DNA of 64,000 bases. It comes from Hydrogenovibrio sp965140365 (lineage in GTDB: Bacteria; Pseudomonadota; Gammaproteobacteria; Thiomicrospirales; Thiomicrospiraceae). The notes below the pieces were generated by a model. The model was not told the origin of the DNA. It ran no database searches and worked only from the letters and a program-made list of their open reading frames with translations. How positions within the stretch are numbered: the first letter of the stretch is position 1; each line of letters starts with the position of its first letter. Positions 9,341-17,598 of this stretch are shown one piece after another. A program made the position numbers and the translations under genes. The DNA lies in the NCBI GenBank assembly GCA_965140365.1, contig OZ223196.1. One strand, given 5' to 3'.

Positions 9341-10339
9341 CTATCGATAAGCGGTAATTTGGGAACGCAAGGCCAGCTCGGCCGGATACGGATGAAAAAA
9401 CACCTGTGTCTCCAAATATTCCGAGCCATAGTGACTCAAAAACTGTTGCAACACTTTAATCACGGCAATCAACGGTACAATGCCACTGCGAAATTCCTCA
9501 ACCGTTTCGCGATAATGTGTTTTTTCCTCCTCGGTTAATTGCTTTTTAAAGTAACCGTAAAGGTGATCCAATACATTAATCACGCTACCGCGTTTCGAGC
9601 GGTTCGCCAATAAAATCTGTAACTTGGCTTCGTAGGCTTCCAGCTGCGCCGCCAGGTTGTCCTGAGTGGTCTCGGCGACAATCGGCCCCATCTCCCGGTA
9701 AACGGCCTCCGATTTCGACAACAACAGATATTTATGGTCTCGATGAAACGCTTGAAAATCCGCCACGGTCAGCTCGTCTGCCAAAAACACTCGCCAACGC
9801 GCGGTGGTAAACACCCGCATCATAAAATTCTCTCGCAACCAGGCATCCTGCAAGCGGCCTTCCTCTTCCACCGCCAAACCCGGTGCCTGACGTTGCAAAG
9901 TGGCCGTAAACATTCCCTGCCCCATTTTATCTTGTGATCCGAACCATTCACCGCTCGGACGATAAATTTTAATGCGTTCCAAACCACACGTCGGCGACCG
10001 CGATTTCACCACGGCGCCGTCAATTCCCTGTTGCAACAATTTCGGCACCATTTTTTCGTTATAGTGCTGAATCCCGTCGGTCACATCCTGCTCGGTTCGC
10101 GTGCCACGAACCCGAATATCGCCATCCACATTCACCAAACGAATGGTTTCACGCGGCGTGCCCAAAACCGGTGCCTCCGGACAAAAAGGCAAAAAATCGG
10201 CGTACTTCGCCAAATGATGATTAATAAAATCATCTTGGGCATGACCCCCGTTATAACGACACTCCGTTCCACGCAAACAATCTGAAACGGCAATTTTCAA
10301 TCTCGGAAATTTTTCTTCAGCAGTGGATAACGGCATCAT
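9341..10339 (-). CDS. DUF523 and DUF1722 domain protein
   Basis: The 332-residue protein has an N-terminal DUF523 (about 15-160) with the Cys signatures SDCLRGTECRYNGG and SRSPTCGLERI. The C-terminal DUF1722 (about 200-320) is related to E. coli YbgA, with LADELTVADFQAFHRDHKYLL and VLDHLYGYFKKQL. The biochemical role is not established. Such genes often accompany photolyase and ferrochelatase genes under B12-type MerR light regulators. It is transcribed away from hemH, across an intergenic region that holds repeated TACAA elements. Two ATGs (10339 and 10336) are possible starts. Confidence 0.85.
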   Translation of the reverse strand: MMPLSTAEEKFPRLKIAVSDCLRGTECRYNGGHAQDDFINHHLAKYADFLPFCPEAPVLGTPRETIRLVNVDGDIRVRGTRTEQDVTDGIQHYNEKMVPKLLQQGIDGAVVKSRSPTCGLERIKIYRPSGEWFGSQDKMGQGMFTATLQRQAPGLAVEEEGRLQDAWLRENFMMRVFTTARWRVFLADELTVADFQAFHRDHKYLLLSKSEAVYREMGPIVAETTQDNLAAQLEAYEAKLQILLANRSKRGSVINVLDHLYGYFKKQLTEEEKTHYRETVEEFRSGIVPLIAVIKVLQQFLSHYGSEYLETQVFFHPYPAELALRSQITAYR

Positions 10340-10387
10340 CAGCTCCTTGCTTCCTAGGAAATGGCATTTTCAACAATTTATTATTTA

Positions 10388-10422
10388 TACAAAACATATA
10401 CAACATTGTACAACTAATACAA
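10388..10422 (+). promoter_or_regulatory. four phased TACAA direct repeats, candidate B12-photoreceptor operator
   Basis: TACAA occurs at 10388, 10399, 10409 and 10418, so the spacing is 11, 10 and 9 bases, about one helical turn each. The CarH/LitR family of MerR-type B12 photoreceptors binds tandem 11-bp repeats containing TACA. The array overlaps the candidate hemH promoter. The assignment is an inference from motif and neighbouring genes; no litR/carH gene is in the window. Confidence 0.45.
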
Positions 10423-10434
10423 TTCCATTATACT
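10406..10434 (+). promoter_or_regulatory. candidate sigma-70 promoter for hemH
   Basis: TTGTAC (10406-10411) and TATACT (10429-10434) are separated by 17 bases, about 118 bases before the hemH ATG. The TACAA array runs through the -35 box and spacer, which would suit repression. Confidence 0.45.
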
Positions 10435-10551
10435 CTTTTCTGACAGAGTAACACCCTTCCCACTTAAAGGGAGCGGCCTAGCCGTTTACGTCTGACGGAA
10501 ATACGTCTAAAATGGCGCAAACGCTTATCCGGAACCAGTACAGGAACCTTT

Positions 10552-11670
10552 ATGGAATACAAAAACTACACCGCTTATCAACATGGCTCTGAGCCTGCCG
10601 TCGGCGTTCTGATTACCAACTTGGGCACGCCCGACGCCCCGACCAAAGAAGCGTTAAAACCCTACCTGAAAGAATTCCTGATGGATCCTCGCGTCGTGGA
10701 ACCGCCACCGGCGCGCTGGTTATGGAAACTGATTCTGAACCTTATTATTCTCAACACCCGCCCGGCGAAATCAGCCGAAGCCTACGAAGAAGTCTGGGGA
10801 CATTACGGCGAAGGCTCGCCGTTGCTGGACATCAGCAATCGCCAGCTGGCCGACATCGAAGAAAAGGTGCGCGGCCATTTCAGTGGTCGCGTTGAATTCG
10901 CACTGGGCATGCGTTACGGCAATCCGTCGATTGCCGATGCACTGAAATCCTTGCAGGAACGCAATGTACAGCGTCTGATTGTGTTGCCACTGTACCCGCA
11001 ATACGCCGGCGCCACCACGGCCTCCACCTTCGATGCCGTCACCGCCGAACTGCAAACCTGGCGCTGGATTCCGGAAATGCGTTTTGTGCGCAATTACCAC
11101 AAACACCCTGGCTACATCAAAGCACTGGCCAACAGCATCCGCGAACACCAAGAAAAATACGGAAAACCGGATTTACTGGTGATGTCCTACCACGGTATCC
11201 CGAAACGTTATTTCGATAACGGCGATCCTTACCCATGCGAATGCCGCGCCACCTCTCGACTGCTCGCCGAAGAACTCGGCATTGGCCCGGACGACTACAT
11301 GGTGACCTTCCAGTCGCTGTTCGGTAAAGAAGAATGGGTCAAACCATACACCGACGCCACCTTGAAAGGCTTACCGGCCAAAGGCGTCAAACACCTGCAA
11401 GTCATCTGCCCGGGCTTCTCCGCCGATTGCTTGGAAACCATCGAAGAAATCGACCAGGAAAACCGAGAGTATTTCGAAGAAGCCGGAGGCGAAACCTTCA
11501 GCTACATCCCCGCCCTCAACTTCCGTGACGACCACACCAGTGCTTTGACGGAAGTCATCTTGCAACAGACCCAAGGCTGGCCGGAAAGAGACGGTTTTGA
11601 CGAAGCGGCCGCGCAAGCCGAACGTGAATTGCAAGCCAAATTGGCTCACGCGCAAGGCGCAAAGCATTAA
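10552..11670 (+). CDS. hemH: ferrochelatase
   Basis: The 372-residue protein inserts Fe(II) into protoporphyrin IX, the last step of protoheme synthesis. Family landmarks are GVLITNLGTPDAP near the N-terminus, LPLYPQYAGATTAS, the metal-site His in VMSYHGIPKRYF (near residue 205) and CPGFSADCLETIEEI. An AGGA lies eight bases before the ATG. The C-terminal 25 residues are a charged Ala/Glu/Lys tail beyond the usual core. The gene is divergent from the DUF523/DUF1722 gene and may share light control with it. A hairpin built from two CCAGGCCTG copies follows. Confidence 0.96.
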   Translation: MEYKNYTAYQHGSEPAVGVLITNLGTPDAPTKEALKPYLKEFLMDPRVVEPPPARWLWKLILNLIILNTRPAKSAEAYEEVWGHYGEGSPLLDISNRQLADIEEKVRGHFSGRVEFALGMRYGNPSIADALKSLQERNVQRLIVLPLYPQYAGATTASTFDAVTAELQTWRWIPEMRFVRNYHKHPGYIKALANSIREHQEKYGKPDLLVMSYHGIPKRYFDNGDPYPCECRATSRLLAEELGIGPDDYMVTFQSLFGKEEWVKPYTDATLKGLPAKGVKHLQVICPGFSADCLETIEEIDQENREYFEEAGGETFSYIPALNFRDDHTSALTEVILQQTQGWPERDGFDEAAAQAERELQAKLAHAQGAKH

Positions 11671-11697
11671 GTTTAAACATTCCATACAGTAAAACCT

Positions 11698-11759
11698 CCA
11701 GGCCTGAAAACCGCTTTTTCAAACACACTGAAAAATCACCAGGCCTGGCCTCTTTTTTA
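11698..11759 (+). terminator. terminator after hemH built from two CCAGGCCTG copies
   Basis: CCAGGCCTGA (11698-11707) and CCAGGCCTGG (11739-11748) can pair with each other across a 31-base loop. They are followed by TCTTTTTT, giving a long-loop terminator about 30 bases after the stop codon. Each copy is also self-complementary. Confidence 0.55.
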
Positions 11760-12029
11760 CGGATCTATCGTCCCCCAAACACCTCGTTTAGACGACCACC
11801 CTTCTATCAACAACTGTCGTTTTATCCAAAGGCTTACACCTTTAGGGCAGCTTATCAACATTGCTTAATACACCCTTATAAAAAATAACAATAACAATTA
11901 TCAATTACATTAGCATATAATAAAACACTTATCTTGTTACGTTATAACGTATCAAGTTTTTTTATAACGAATGCCATCAACCACTTTCATCAACGGGTTA
12001 ACCATGCTATTGATCTTAAGGGAATTTAA
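11760..12029 (+). promoter_or_regulatory. upstream region of the TonB receptor gene with Fur-like motif
   Basis: AATAACAATTATCA occurs at 11890-11903 within a run of NTAACAAT elements that partly match the Fur 19-mer (about 11-12 of 19 by eye). The identical 14-mer is at 16614-16627 before the unknown three-gene cassette. The rest of the gap is AT-rich; AAGGGAA lies nine bases before the ATG at 12030. Confidence 0.5.
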
Positions 12030-14096
12030 ATGAAAAAAACAAGCAGTCTATTGTTATGTATGGCCTCAGCAATGCCTGCGTTTGCCAATGAAACGCAAAA
12101 TGTAGTCTTAAATGAAGTTGTGGTTACGGCCACGAAAACAGAACGCGAAGTTTCAAAAACACCAGTTTCCACCGAAGTCTTTACCCAGGCACAAATTGAA
12201 GCCATTGACGCCAAAAACTTAAAGGATATATTTCATAATATCCCCGGTGTTTATGTCCAGCCGAATGGCGGTAGCATGTCCATTCGTGGCGTGGGAGGCA
12301 AAGGCACCTTATTGTTGATTGATGGACATCGTATTGGCTCTGAATACAGTAATTTTTACGATTCAACCCGCATCCCTGCCAGCCGCATTGAACGGATTGA
12401 AGTCATCAAAGGGCCTGCCGGGGCTTTATATGGTTCAGACGCCCTTGGCGGCGTGATCAATATCATCACAAAAAAGCCAGAAGATGGATTTGAAGCCTCA
12501 ATCAGCGGCCAAAGCGGAGTGAACTCAGAAGGACAAGGAGCGATCACCGAAATCGGAGGAGACCTCCGAGGGCGCAGTGGCAAGACCGGATTCAGCGCTT
12601 GGTTCAGCGCACAAAATATCGAATCCTATACTGAAACAGAAACAGCTCAGCTACAAAAAGGCGGCCAGCCACCGAGTAATGTCGGCCACCCGACCGATGT
12701 AAACGTCACTTATCAAGCGCCGTCGCAAATTTTCAATGTGGGCGGTGAACTGACTTATGATTTTACCCAGGATTTGATGTTAAAACTCAGTGCATCTTAT
12801 ATGAAAGAATCACGTGACGCAGTGGCCATTGCCAATGCATATCGCAGTAATATCAATAACCCCAAAAAACCCGGATTCAAAATTCCTTTTTTAAATGTCG
12901 AAACGCATCAAAAACTGGAAAATGAACGTACAGACATTAGCATTGGCGCAGATTATAAAGCCTCTGACACCGTCACCATTAATTGGCAAAGCAGCCAGTC
13001 TAACTACAAAAAAGACGACACCATCACCACGCCGATGTGGGAGCAACTCGGATACACATCCGAATCACAATCCAGTGATGGCGCAACGGCTGGAACCGGC
13101 CGTTCTATTGCAATAGACCATCAATTGTCTTCCACCTGGACCCCCAATGAACAAAACCGAGTGTTAGTCGGTGCCGAATATGTGGAAGACAAGCGTAAAG
13201 CCGATTTCTTCAGCTCGGACGGTTCAACCGAAACCAAAACCATCCAAACCTCATCCCTCTTTGCGCAACACGAATGGCAAGCCACGGATCCTTTATCATT
13301 TGTATACGGCGTCCGCTTTGACGATCGGAAAAGCAGTGATGATGCCATAACCTTCAATGCCGGCGGTGTCTATCAGTTTAATAACGCCGCCAATTTGCGT
13401 CTGCGTTATGCACAAGGTTTTCGTGCGCCAGACAGCCAAGAGCTGTATATGAACCGGTTCATGCCGAACTCTAAACGCTTGCTGGGGGCGGAAGTCATCG
13501 ACACAGCTTATGGTAAAAATACTGCATTTGATCTGAAGTCGGAACACAGCGACAACTACGAAATCGGTTTACTGGGAAGCGGAAAAGACTGGTCTTATGA
13601 TGTGGCGATTTATCAAAACCAAATTACCGACAGCATTCAACCGGACGATTCTAATGGAAACTACCGAACCTTCAACAATGCCAGCAAAGTGGATATTACA
13701 GGATTGGAGTTTTCTGGAAGTAAACAACTGATAGATCCAGTTCGCCTAGAGTTGTACGCCAATGTCATGAACACCAAAAACCAAGATACCGACAAGCGTT
13801 TAGAATATACACCCGAGCAACTTTACAGCGTAACCGTAGACTATAAAGTAACCCCTTCATTCAGCACCATGCTAATTGCGCAATATGTGGGCGATCAAGA
13901 CTACACGGAGAAAAATCAACGCAAAACGGCAGACGCTTATACACCGGTCAACTTGAAACTCAGCTACTCACCCGAATCCTTGAAAAACATCGACTTTTTC
14001 GGCGGCATCGACAACATGTTAGACACCAAAGTCGATAAAGCCCTCGGGTCGGATGTCGGAACCTATTTCTACGGCGGCGTACGTGTTTACCTTTAA
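12030..14096 (+). CDS. TonB-dependent outer-membrane receptor
   Basis: The 688-residue protein has a signal peptide (about 1-20, ending PAFA), a TonB-box-like stretch LNEVVVTATKTE and a plug domain (about 35-150) with MSIRGVGGKGTLLLIDGHR and RIEVIKGPAGALYGSDALGGVINI. A 22-strand beta-barrel follows, ending in an aromatic/hydrophobic GGVRVYL. It imports a siderophore, heme or another metal complex; the substrate cannot be read from sequence. A Fur-like motif upstream fits iron control. The next gene, an orphan solute-binding protein, starts within its last codons, and hemH lies upstream. Confidence 0.92.
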   Translation: MKKTSSLLLCMASAMPAFANETQNVVLNEVVVTATKTEREVSKTPVSTEVFTQAQIEAIDAKNLKDIFHNIPGVYVQPNGGSMSIRGVGGKGTLLLIDGHRIGSEYSNFYDSTRIPASRIERIEVIKGPAGALYGSDALGGVINIITKKPEDGFEASISGQSGVNSEGQGAITEIGGDLRGRSGKTGFSAWFSAQNIESYTETETAQLQKGGQPPSNVGHPTDVNVTYQAPSQIFNVGGELTYDFTQDLMLKLSASYMKESRDAVAIANAYRSNINNPKKPGFKIPFLNVETHQKLENERTDISIGADYKASDTVTINWQSSQSNYKKDDTITTPMWEQLGYTSESQSSDGATAGTGRSIAIDHQLSSTWTPNEQNRVLVGAEYVEDKRKADFFSSDGSTETKTIQTSSLFAQHEWQATDPLSFVYGVRFDDRKSSDDAITFNAGGVYQFNNAANLRLRYAQGFRAPDSQELYMNRFMPNSKRLLGAEVIDTAYGKNTAFDLKSEHSDNYEIGLLGSGKDWSYDVAIYQNQITDSIQPDDSNGNYRTFNNASKVDITGLEFSGSKQLIDPVRLELYANVMNTKNQDTDKRLEYTPEQLYSVTVDYKVTPSFSTMLIAQYVGDQDYTEKNQRKTADAYTPVNLKLSYSPESLKNIDFFGGIDNMLDTKVDKALGSDVGTYFYGGVRVYL

Positions 14097-15126
14097 GCTC
14101 GGAACAGCACTCCGAAACACCCTTTTTCTCTGGCTGTTTCAGGCGTTGCTATCCATGACAACACCCGCCTTTTCGGCGGGTAAACCAGCCGATGACAAAC
14201 TTGAAAGTCTGGTATTTTCCGGGCCTTTTTCCGCCATCTCTTATCCACTAATACACATGGTAGAAACCCGGGCGTTAAGCGACATGGTTCAGGACATTCA
14301 ATTCATTCCGGTCAACAACCCGGACCAAGCTCGTTTATTAGCTCTGGGAAAAGGCGCACACCAAACAGACTTTATGGCCATGCCATCGAATGTTGCCGCC
14401 ATGTTATATAACAAAGGTATAAGGCTGAAATTAATCAATGTTCCTATCTGGGATCTTTTATGGATTGTCTCGCAAGATAAAACACGGCAACACCTCAGTG
14501 ACTTAAAAGGAGAAAAAATCGCCATTCCTTACCGTGCCGACATGCCAGACATATTATTCCAGCAAATCGCCAAAGCAGAAGGACTCAACCCGAAAAGTGA
14601 TTTTAAGCTGCACTATACTGCCCACCCTTTGGATGCGATGCAATTACTGATATCAGGCCAGGTCAAACATGCCTTGCTGACAGAGCCAGCCACCTCAATG
14701 GTACTGCACAAGAACCGACAATTGGCGGATCAAGAAAGCGTCGCACTCTTGTACCGCAGCGTCGACCTTCAACAAGAATGGGGGCGAGTATTTCAACGCC
14801 CAGCCAAAATCCCACAACTGAGCATCACCGCAATGCAAAACGTGCTCGACAAACCAAAACTATTGCAACGTTTTCAACAAGAATATCGAAAATCGTCCAA
14901 ATGGTGTTTGGACCATCCAGAAGAAACCGGAAAAATGGTAACCAAGTATCATAAACGTTTAACACCTGAAACGGTTGCCGAGTCTCTTAAATGGACGGTA
15001 ATAGATGTCAAGTCGGCCGCTGAATCAAAACCAGAGCTGGAATATTTCTATCACACGCTAATGAACAGCAACCCAGCGTTAGTCGGAAATCGTTTGCCTG
15101 ATAACGATTTTTATTATTCTCATTAA
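14083..15126 (+). CDS. orphan NMT1/SsuA-like periplasmic solute-binding protein
   Basis: About 347 residues from the GTG at 14083; an ATG at 14053 lies deeper in the preceding gene. A signal peptide ends near FSAGKPADD. The mature part has the two-lobed NMT1/THI5-like pattern, with ARLLALGKGAHQTDFMAMPSNVAAMLYNKG, LKGEKIAIPYRADMPDILFQQI and ALLTEPATSM. Such proteins usually feed an ABC importer, but no permease or ATPase is nearby. It overlaps the TonB receptor by 14 bases and is 23 bases from the LTXXQ-type gene. It may bind the same ligand as the receptor and pass it on, or act as a sensor. The ligand is unknown. Confidence 0.78.
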   Translation: MFTFKLGTALRNTLFLWLFQALLSMTTPAFSAGKPADDKLESLVFSGPFSAISYPLIHMVETRALSDMVQDIQFIPVNNPDQARLLALGKGAHQTDFMAMPSNVAAMLYNKGIRLKLINVPIWDLLWIVSQDKTRQHLSDLKGEKIAIPYRADMPDILFQQIAKAEGLNPKSDFKLHYTAHPLDAMQLLISGQVKHALLTEPATSMVLHKNRQLADQESVALLYRSVDLQQEWGRVFQRPAKIPQLSITAMQNVLDKPKLLQRFQQEYRKSSKWCLDHPEETGKMVTKYHKRLTPETVAESLKWTVIDVKSAAESKPELEYFYHTLMNSNPALVGNRLPDNDFYYSH

Positions 15127-15149
15127 CCTTCAATCACTAGGAGATTTAT

Positions 15150-15599
15150 ATGTTACATTCCTTAAAAAAATGGTTCGGAATCACTCTTTTATGCTTTGGC
15201 ACATCCGTTAATGCACAGGATGAGCTGCAAAATTATGCGCTCATTCTAAAAGACAACCTGCCCCACTTAATGAAAACCATTATGAAACACAAATCTGAAC
15301 TCAAACTGACTCAAGAACAACAACAAACCTTCAAAAAGCTAAAACAAACGATTCCGCCGAAAATGCACCAAGGTTTACACCAAGCGCAGACATTGGAAAA
15401 AGCCATCGCCAAAGACGTATTAATTGACGGAGCGACCCCACAAAAACTCACGCAAAAATTAGATGAATTAACCAGCATAAAACGTCAGACCACGGAAACG
15501 ATGATTGGGGCATTAAATACAATCCGTAGCACTTTAACACCGGAACAATATCAAACCGTTTTAAACCATTACAATCAGCCCAACAAACGCCCAGATTGA
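15150..15599 (+). CDS. small periplasmic protein with LTXXQ motifs (Spy/CpxP-like)
   Basis: The 149-residue protein has a signal peptide ending VNAQDE, followed by an all-helical domain. Two LTXXQ-type motifs are present: LKLTQEQQQTF and STLTPEQYQTV, the hallmark of the Spy/CpxP/CnrX family of periplasmic chaperones and metal sensors. A GGAG ribosome site lies eight bases before the ATG. As third gene of the TonB receptor block it could protect or sense the imported metal or ligand. Similarity is to the motif pattern only; a specific subfamily is not claimed. Confidence 0.65.
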   Translation: MLHSLKKWFGITLLCFGTSVNAQDELQNYALILKDNLPHLMKTIMKHKSELKLTQEQQQTFKKLKQTIPPKMHQGLHQAQTLEKAIAKDVLIDGATPQKLTQKLDELTSIKRQTTETMIGALNTIRSTLTPEQYQTVLNHYNQPNKRPD

Positions 15600-15697
15600 A
15601 TACGTCAAAAACAATGACAAACGGATGGCAGGCGCATGACAAGCTCACCAGAAAAAATTTAAACCCCTTACTGCATTACAAACAGGATTAAAAGGAT

Positions 15698-16420
15698 TTA
15701 AACGAACGCTTTTTTCTGCCCGAGAGACACGGTTGACCCCGTGGCATTCGGGCTACCCATTAAGAAGCGCACCGCTTGCCAAATCGACACCTCCCCCGGT
15801 TCCACCGGAATGGCACTTTCCGCCAACCGCTTTTGGCGATACGCCTCCGAATCCTCAGGATGAAAAATCACCAGGCCTGGTGCAATGTTATTGACTTTAA
15901 TGCGCGGCGCAAATGCTTGTGCAAACGACTGGGTCAAAGAGGCCAAGCCCGCTTTCGATGCCAGATAAGCCGCATAATCGGCATGGCCGTTCGCCACTTT
16001 TACATCCGTCAGCGCCACAATATCCGCGGTGGTGGCCGACGTCTTTTCCAGTAACGGACGGCAGGCCTGGTTAATTCGATAAGGCGCGTCCACATGCACC
16101 GCCAACAGGTCGGCCAGCAAACCCGGTTGAGCATCCACTTGCGCATCGGTCGCCCAAAGCGAGGCGTTGTGAACAACCGCACGCAAGCTCACTACCAGTT
16201 GCGGCAAACGCTGTAAGAAGGTATTCAAAGAAGCGGAATCGGTGAAATCGACTTGAAACCCTAAAGCGCCTTGCGCTTTCAGCTCATCCACCGCCGGACG
16301 TTCGGTGCGATATGTAAAGACCACCACTTGGCCTTGCGCCAAAAATTGTTTCGCCAGATACAAGCCGATGCGTTGTCCGGCTCCGGTAATCAAAACGGCG
16401 TCTTTTAGCATGGCAGTCAA
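15698..16420 (-). CDS. folM: dihydromonapterin reductase-like short-chain dehydrogenase
   Basis: The 240-residue SDR has the NAD(P) motif TGAGQRIGLYLA, the VVHNAS segment and the catalytic YAAYLASK pair. The SLGQKKAFV-type C-terminus resembles FolM pteridine reductases, which reduce dihydromonapterin and dihydrofolate. AAGGAG is about eight bases before a TTG at 16420; an ATG nine bases in is poorly spaced, so TTG is preferred. It lies alone between two accessory blocks. CCAGGCCTGG occurs inside the gene at 15871 and again upstream at 16479. Other SDR functions are possible, but FolM is the best guess. Confidence 0.75.
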   Translation of the reverse strand: MTAMLKDAVLITGAGQRIGLYLAKQFLAQGQVVVFTYRTERPAVDELKAQGALGFQVDFTDSASLNTFLQRLPQLVVSLRAVVHNASLWATDAQVDAQPGLLADLLAVHVDAPYRINQACRPLLEKTSATTADIVALTDVKVANGHADYAAYLASKAGLASLTQSFAQAFAPRIKVNNIAPGLVIFHPEDSEAYRQKRLAESAIPVEPGEVSIWQAVRFLMGSPNATGSTVSLGQKKAFV

Positions 16421-16478
16421 TGTGACAACTCCTTATTTCCAGGCCATTTTCCAGCCAAGGCCGTTGTCAGCATTTTCG

Positions 16479-16488
16479 CCAGGCCTGG
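16479..16488. repeat. CCAGGCCTGG palindrome, intergenic copy
   Basis: Exact copy upstream of folM, next to an AT-rich ATTTTCG flank. It is one of 15 exact copies in the window. Confidence 0.9.
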
Positions 16489-16613
16489 GCATATTTCGTA
16501 TCGCTTCTATTTTACCCATTTTACAATTTCTTTTACATTGCTGAACAAAGATTCCATTAGGCTATCTCCTAACTCCAAAGCTATTCACGACCACAATTAT
16601 TAAAAATAAAATT

Positions 16614-16632
16614 AATAACAATTATCATTTGT
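16614..16632 (+). promoter_or_regulatory. Fur-like box before the unknown three-gene cassette
   Basis: AATAACAATTATCATTTGT matches the Fur consensus at about 12 of 19 positions by eye. It contains the same 14-mer found before the TonB receptor gene at 11890. It lies about 50 bases before the first cassette gene, a suitable place for an operator. Confidence 0.5.
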
Positions 16633-16681
16633 TATAAATTACAATTAACAAGTAATTTAACGTATACATTAGGGAATGCAA

Positions 16682-17221
16682 ATGTATAAAAAATCCGCTT
16701 TGTTTATTAATTTGTTTTTAATTATGATCTTGTTACTGGCACCCCAAAAGTCTTATGCTAATTCATCGGATACCTATGAAGTTTGCATGGCAACTTGTAC
16801 CGGTACAGCCGCTTACCTCTCAGCACAGTATGGAGCCTTTAGAATGTGCGGTACGGCTATGGTATATAACGTCATTTTAGGCACTAATTGCGTTGCCGGA
16901 ATAATCCTTGTGGAGACTTACTCTTGTCGCGAAGGTTGTGATTTTTTAGCCAGCCAATTGGATGAACCGTCCCCTCCTCCCGAAAACGGGGGCGGAGGAG
17001 ATACTTCTGATTCCGACCACCCGCTAAACCGTAAAGATCAACTTTGCTACGATGCAGATACACTTTTGCCCGAAATCGCAGAAGAAATCAATAGCATGAT
17101 TGAAATTCCAGTCATTGAAGTTCAGGGGCATGAGATTCACATCGACCAAGACCAGTTAACACCCGGTGTTGGGGATGAGATTATCGATATAGACCCTACC
17201 GATTCATTTTACTGGTGTTAA
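16682..17221 (+). CDS. exported Cys-rich protein of unknown function (cassette gene 1)
   Basis: The 179-residue protein has a signal peptide ending SYANSSD. The mature part has Cys pairs in CMATCTG, FRMCGTA, TNCVAG and YSCREGCDF, then a Pro/Gly linker (PSPPPENGGGGD), an acidic region and a C-terminal FYWC. The pattern suggests disulphides in the periplasm. No family was recognised. The ATG at 16682 is preferred over 16676 because AGGG is properly spaced from it. The DNA is more AT-rich than its neighbours. It is first of three same-strand genes and sits behind a Fur-like box. Confidence 0.65.
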   Translation: MYKKSALFINLFLIMILLLAPQKSYANSSDTYEVCMATCTGTAAYLSAQYGAFRMCGTAMVYNVILGTNCVAGIILVETYSCREGCDFLASQLDEPSPPPENGGGGDTSDSDHPLNRKDQLCYDADTLLPEIAEEINSMIEIPVIEVQGHEIHIDQDQLTPGVGDEIIDIDPTDSFYWC

Positions 17222-17248
17222 CACCAACAACTAAAAGAGTTTTATTTT

Positions 17249-17596
17249 ATGGATAACTTTTTTCCTGCCGCCCTGCCTTTTATTATGATTGCGACCTTAG
17301 CCTTTTCGGTCGTGTCTTTCATTGATAAAAACAGGATGAGTAACCATTATTTTCTCCTCACCAGTGCTATTATTTTCACACTCGTATCGGCCATTTTTAT
17401 TTATCTTTTTCCAAATTATGTCCCGCCAAAATCTTACCTAATCCTGATTGGCAGTCTCACCCTGATTATTTCAATGATTATATCGCGTGCGCTTGTTTCT
17501 ATTATCAGAAGCAATCCAAGTAAACACGAATATACGGTGGGTTTCATAGTCGTGTTATTAGTGCTTAATTGGATTTATTACACTTATCTCAACTGA
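17249..17596 (+). CDS. small membrane protein of unknown function (cassette gene 2)
   Basis: The 115-residue product is almost entirely hydrophobic. Three to four predicted membrane helices are visible: residues about 5-22, 33-52, 60-80 and 95-113. A short basic loop (IDKNRMSN) lies after the first. AAAGAG precedes the ATG. It is 27 bases after cassette gene 1 and 2 bases before gene 3. No family was recognised. Confidence 0.6.
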   Translation: MDNFFPAALPFIMIATLAFSVVSFIDKNRMSNHYFLLTSAIIFTLVSAIFIYLFPNYVPPKSYLILIGSLTLIISMIISRALVSIIRSNPSKHEYTVGFIVVLLVLNWIYYTYLN

Positions 17597-17598
17597 AT

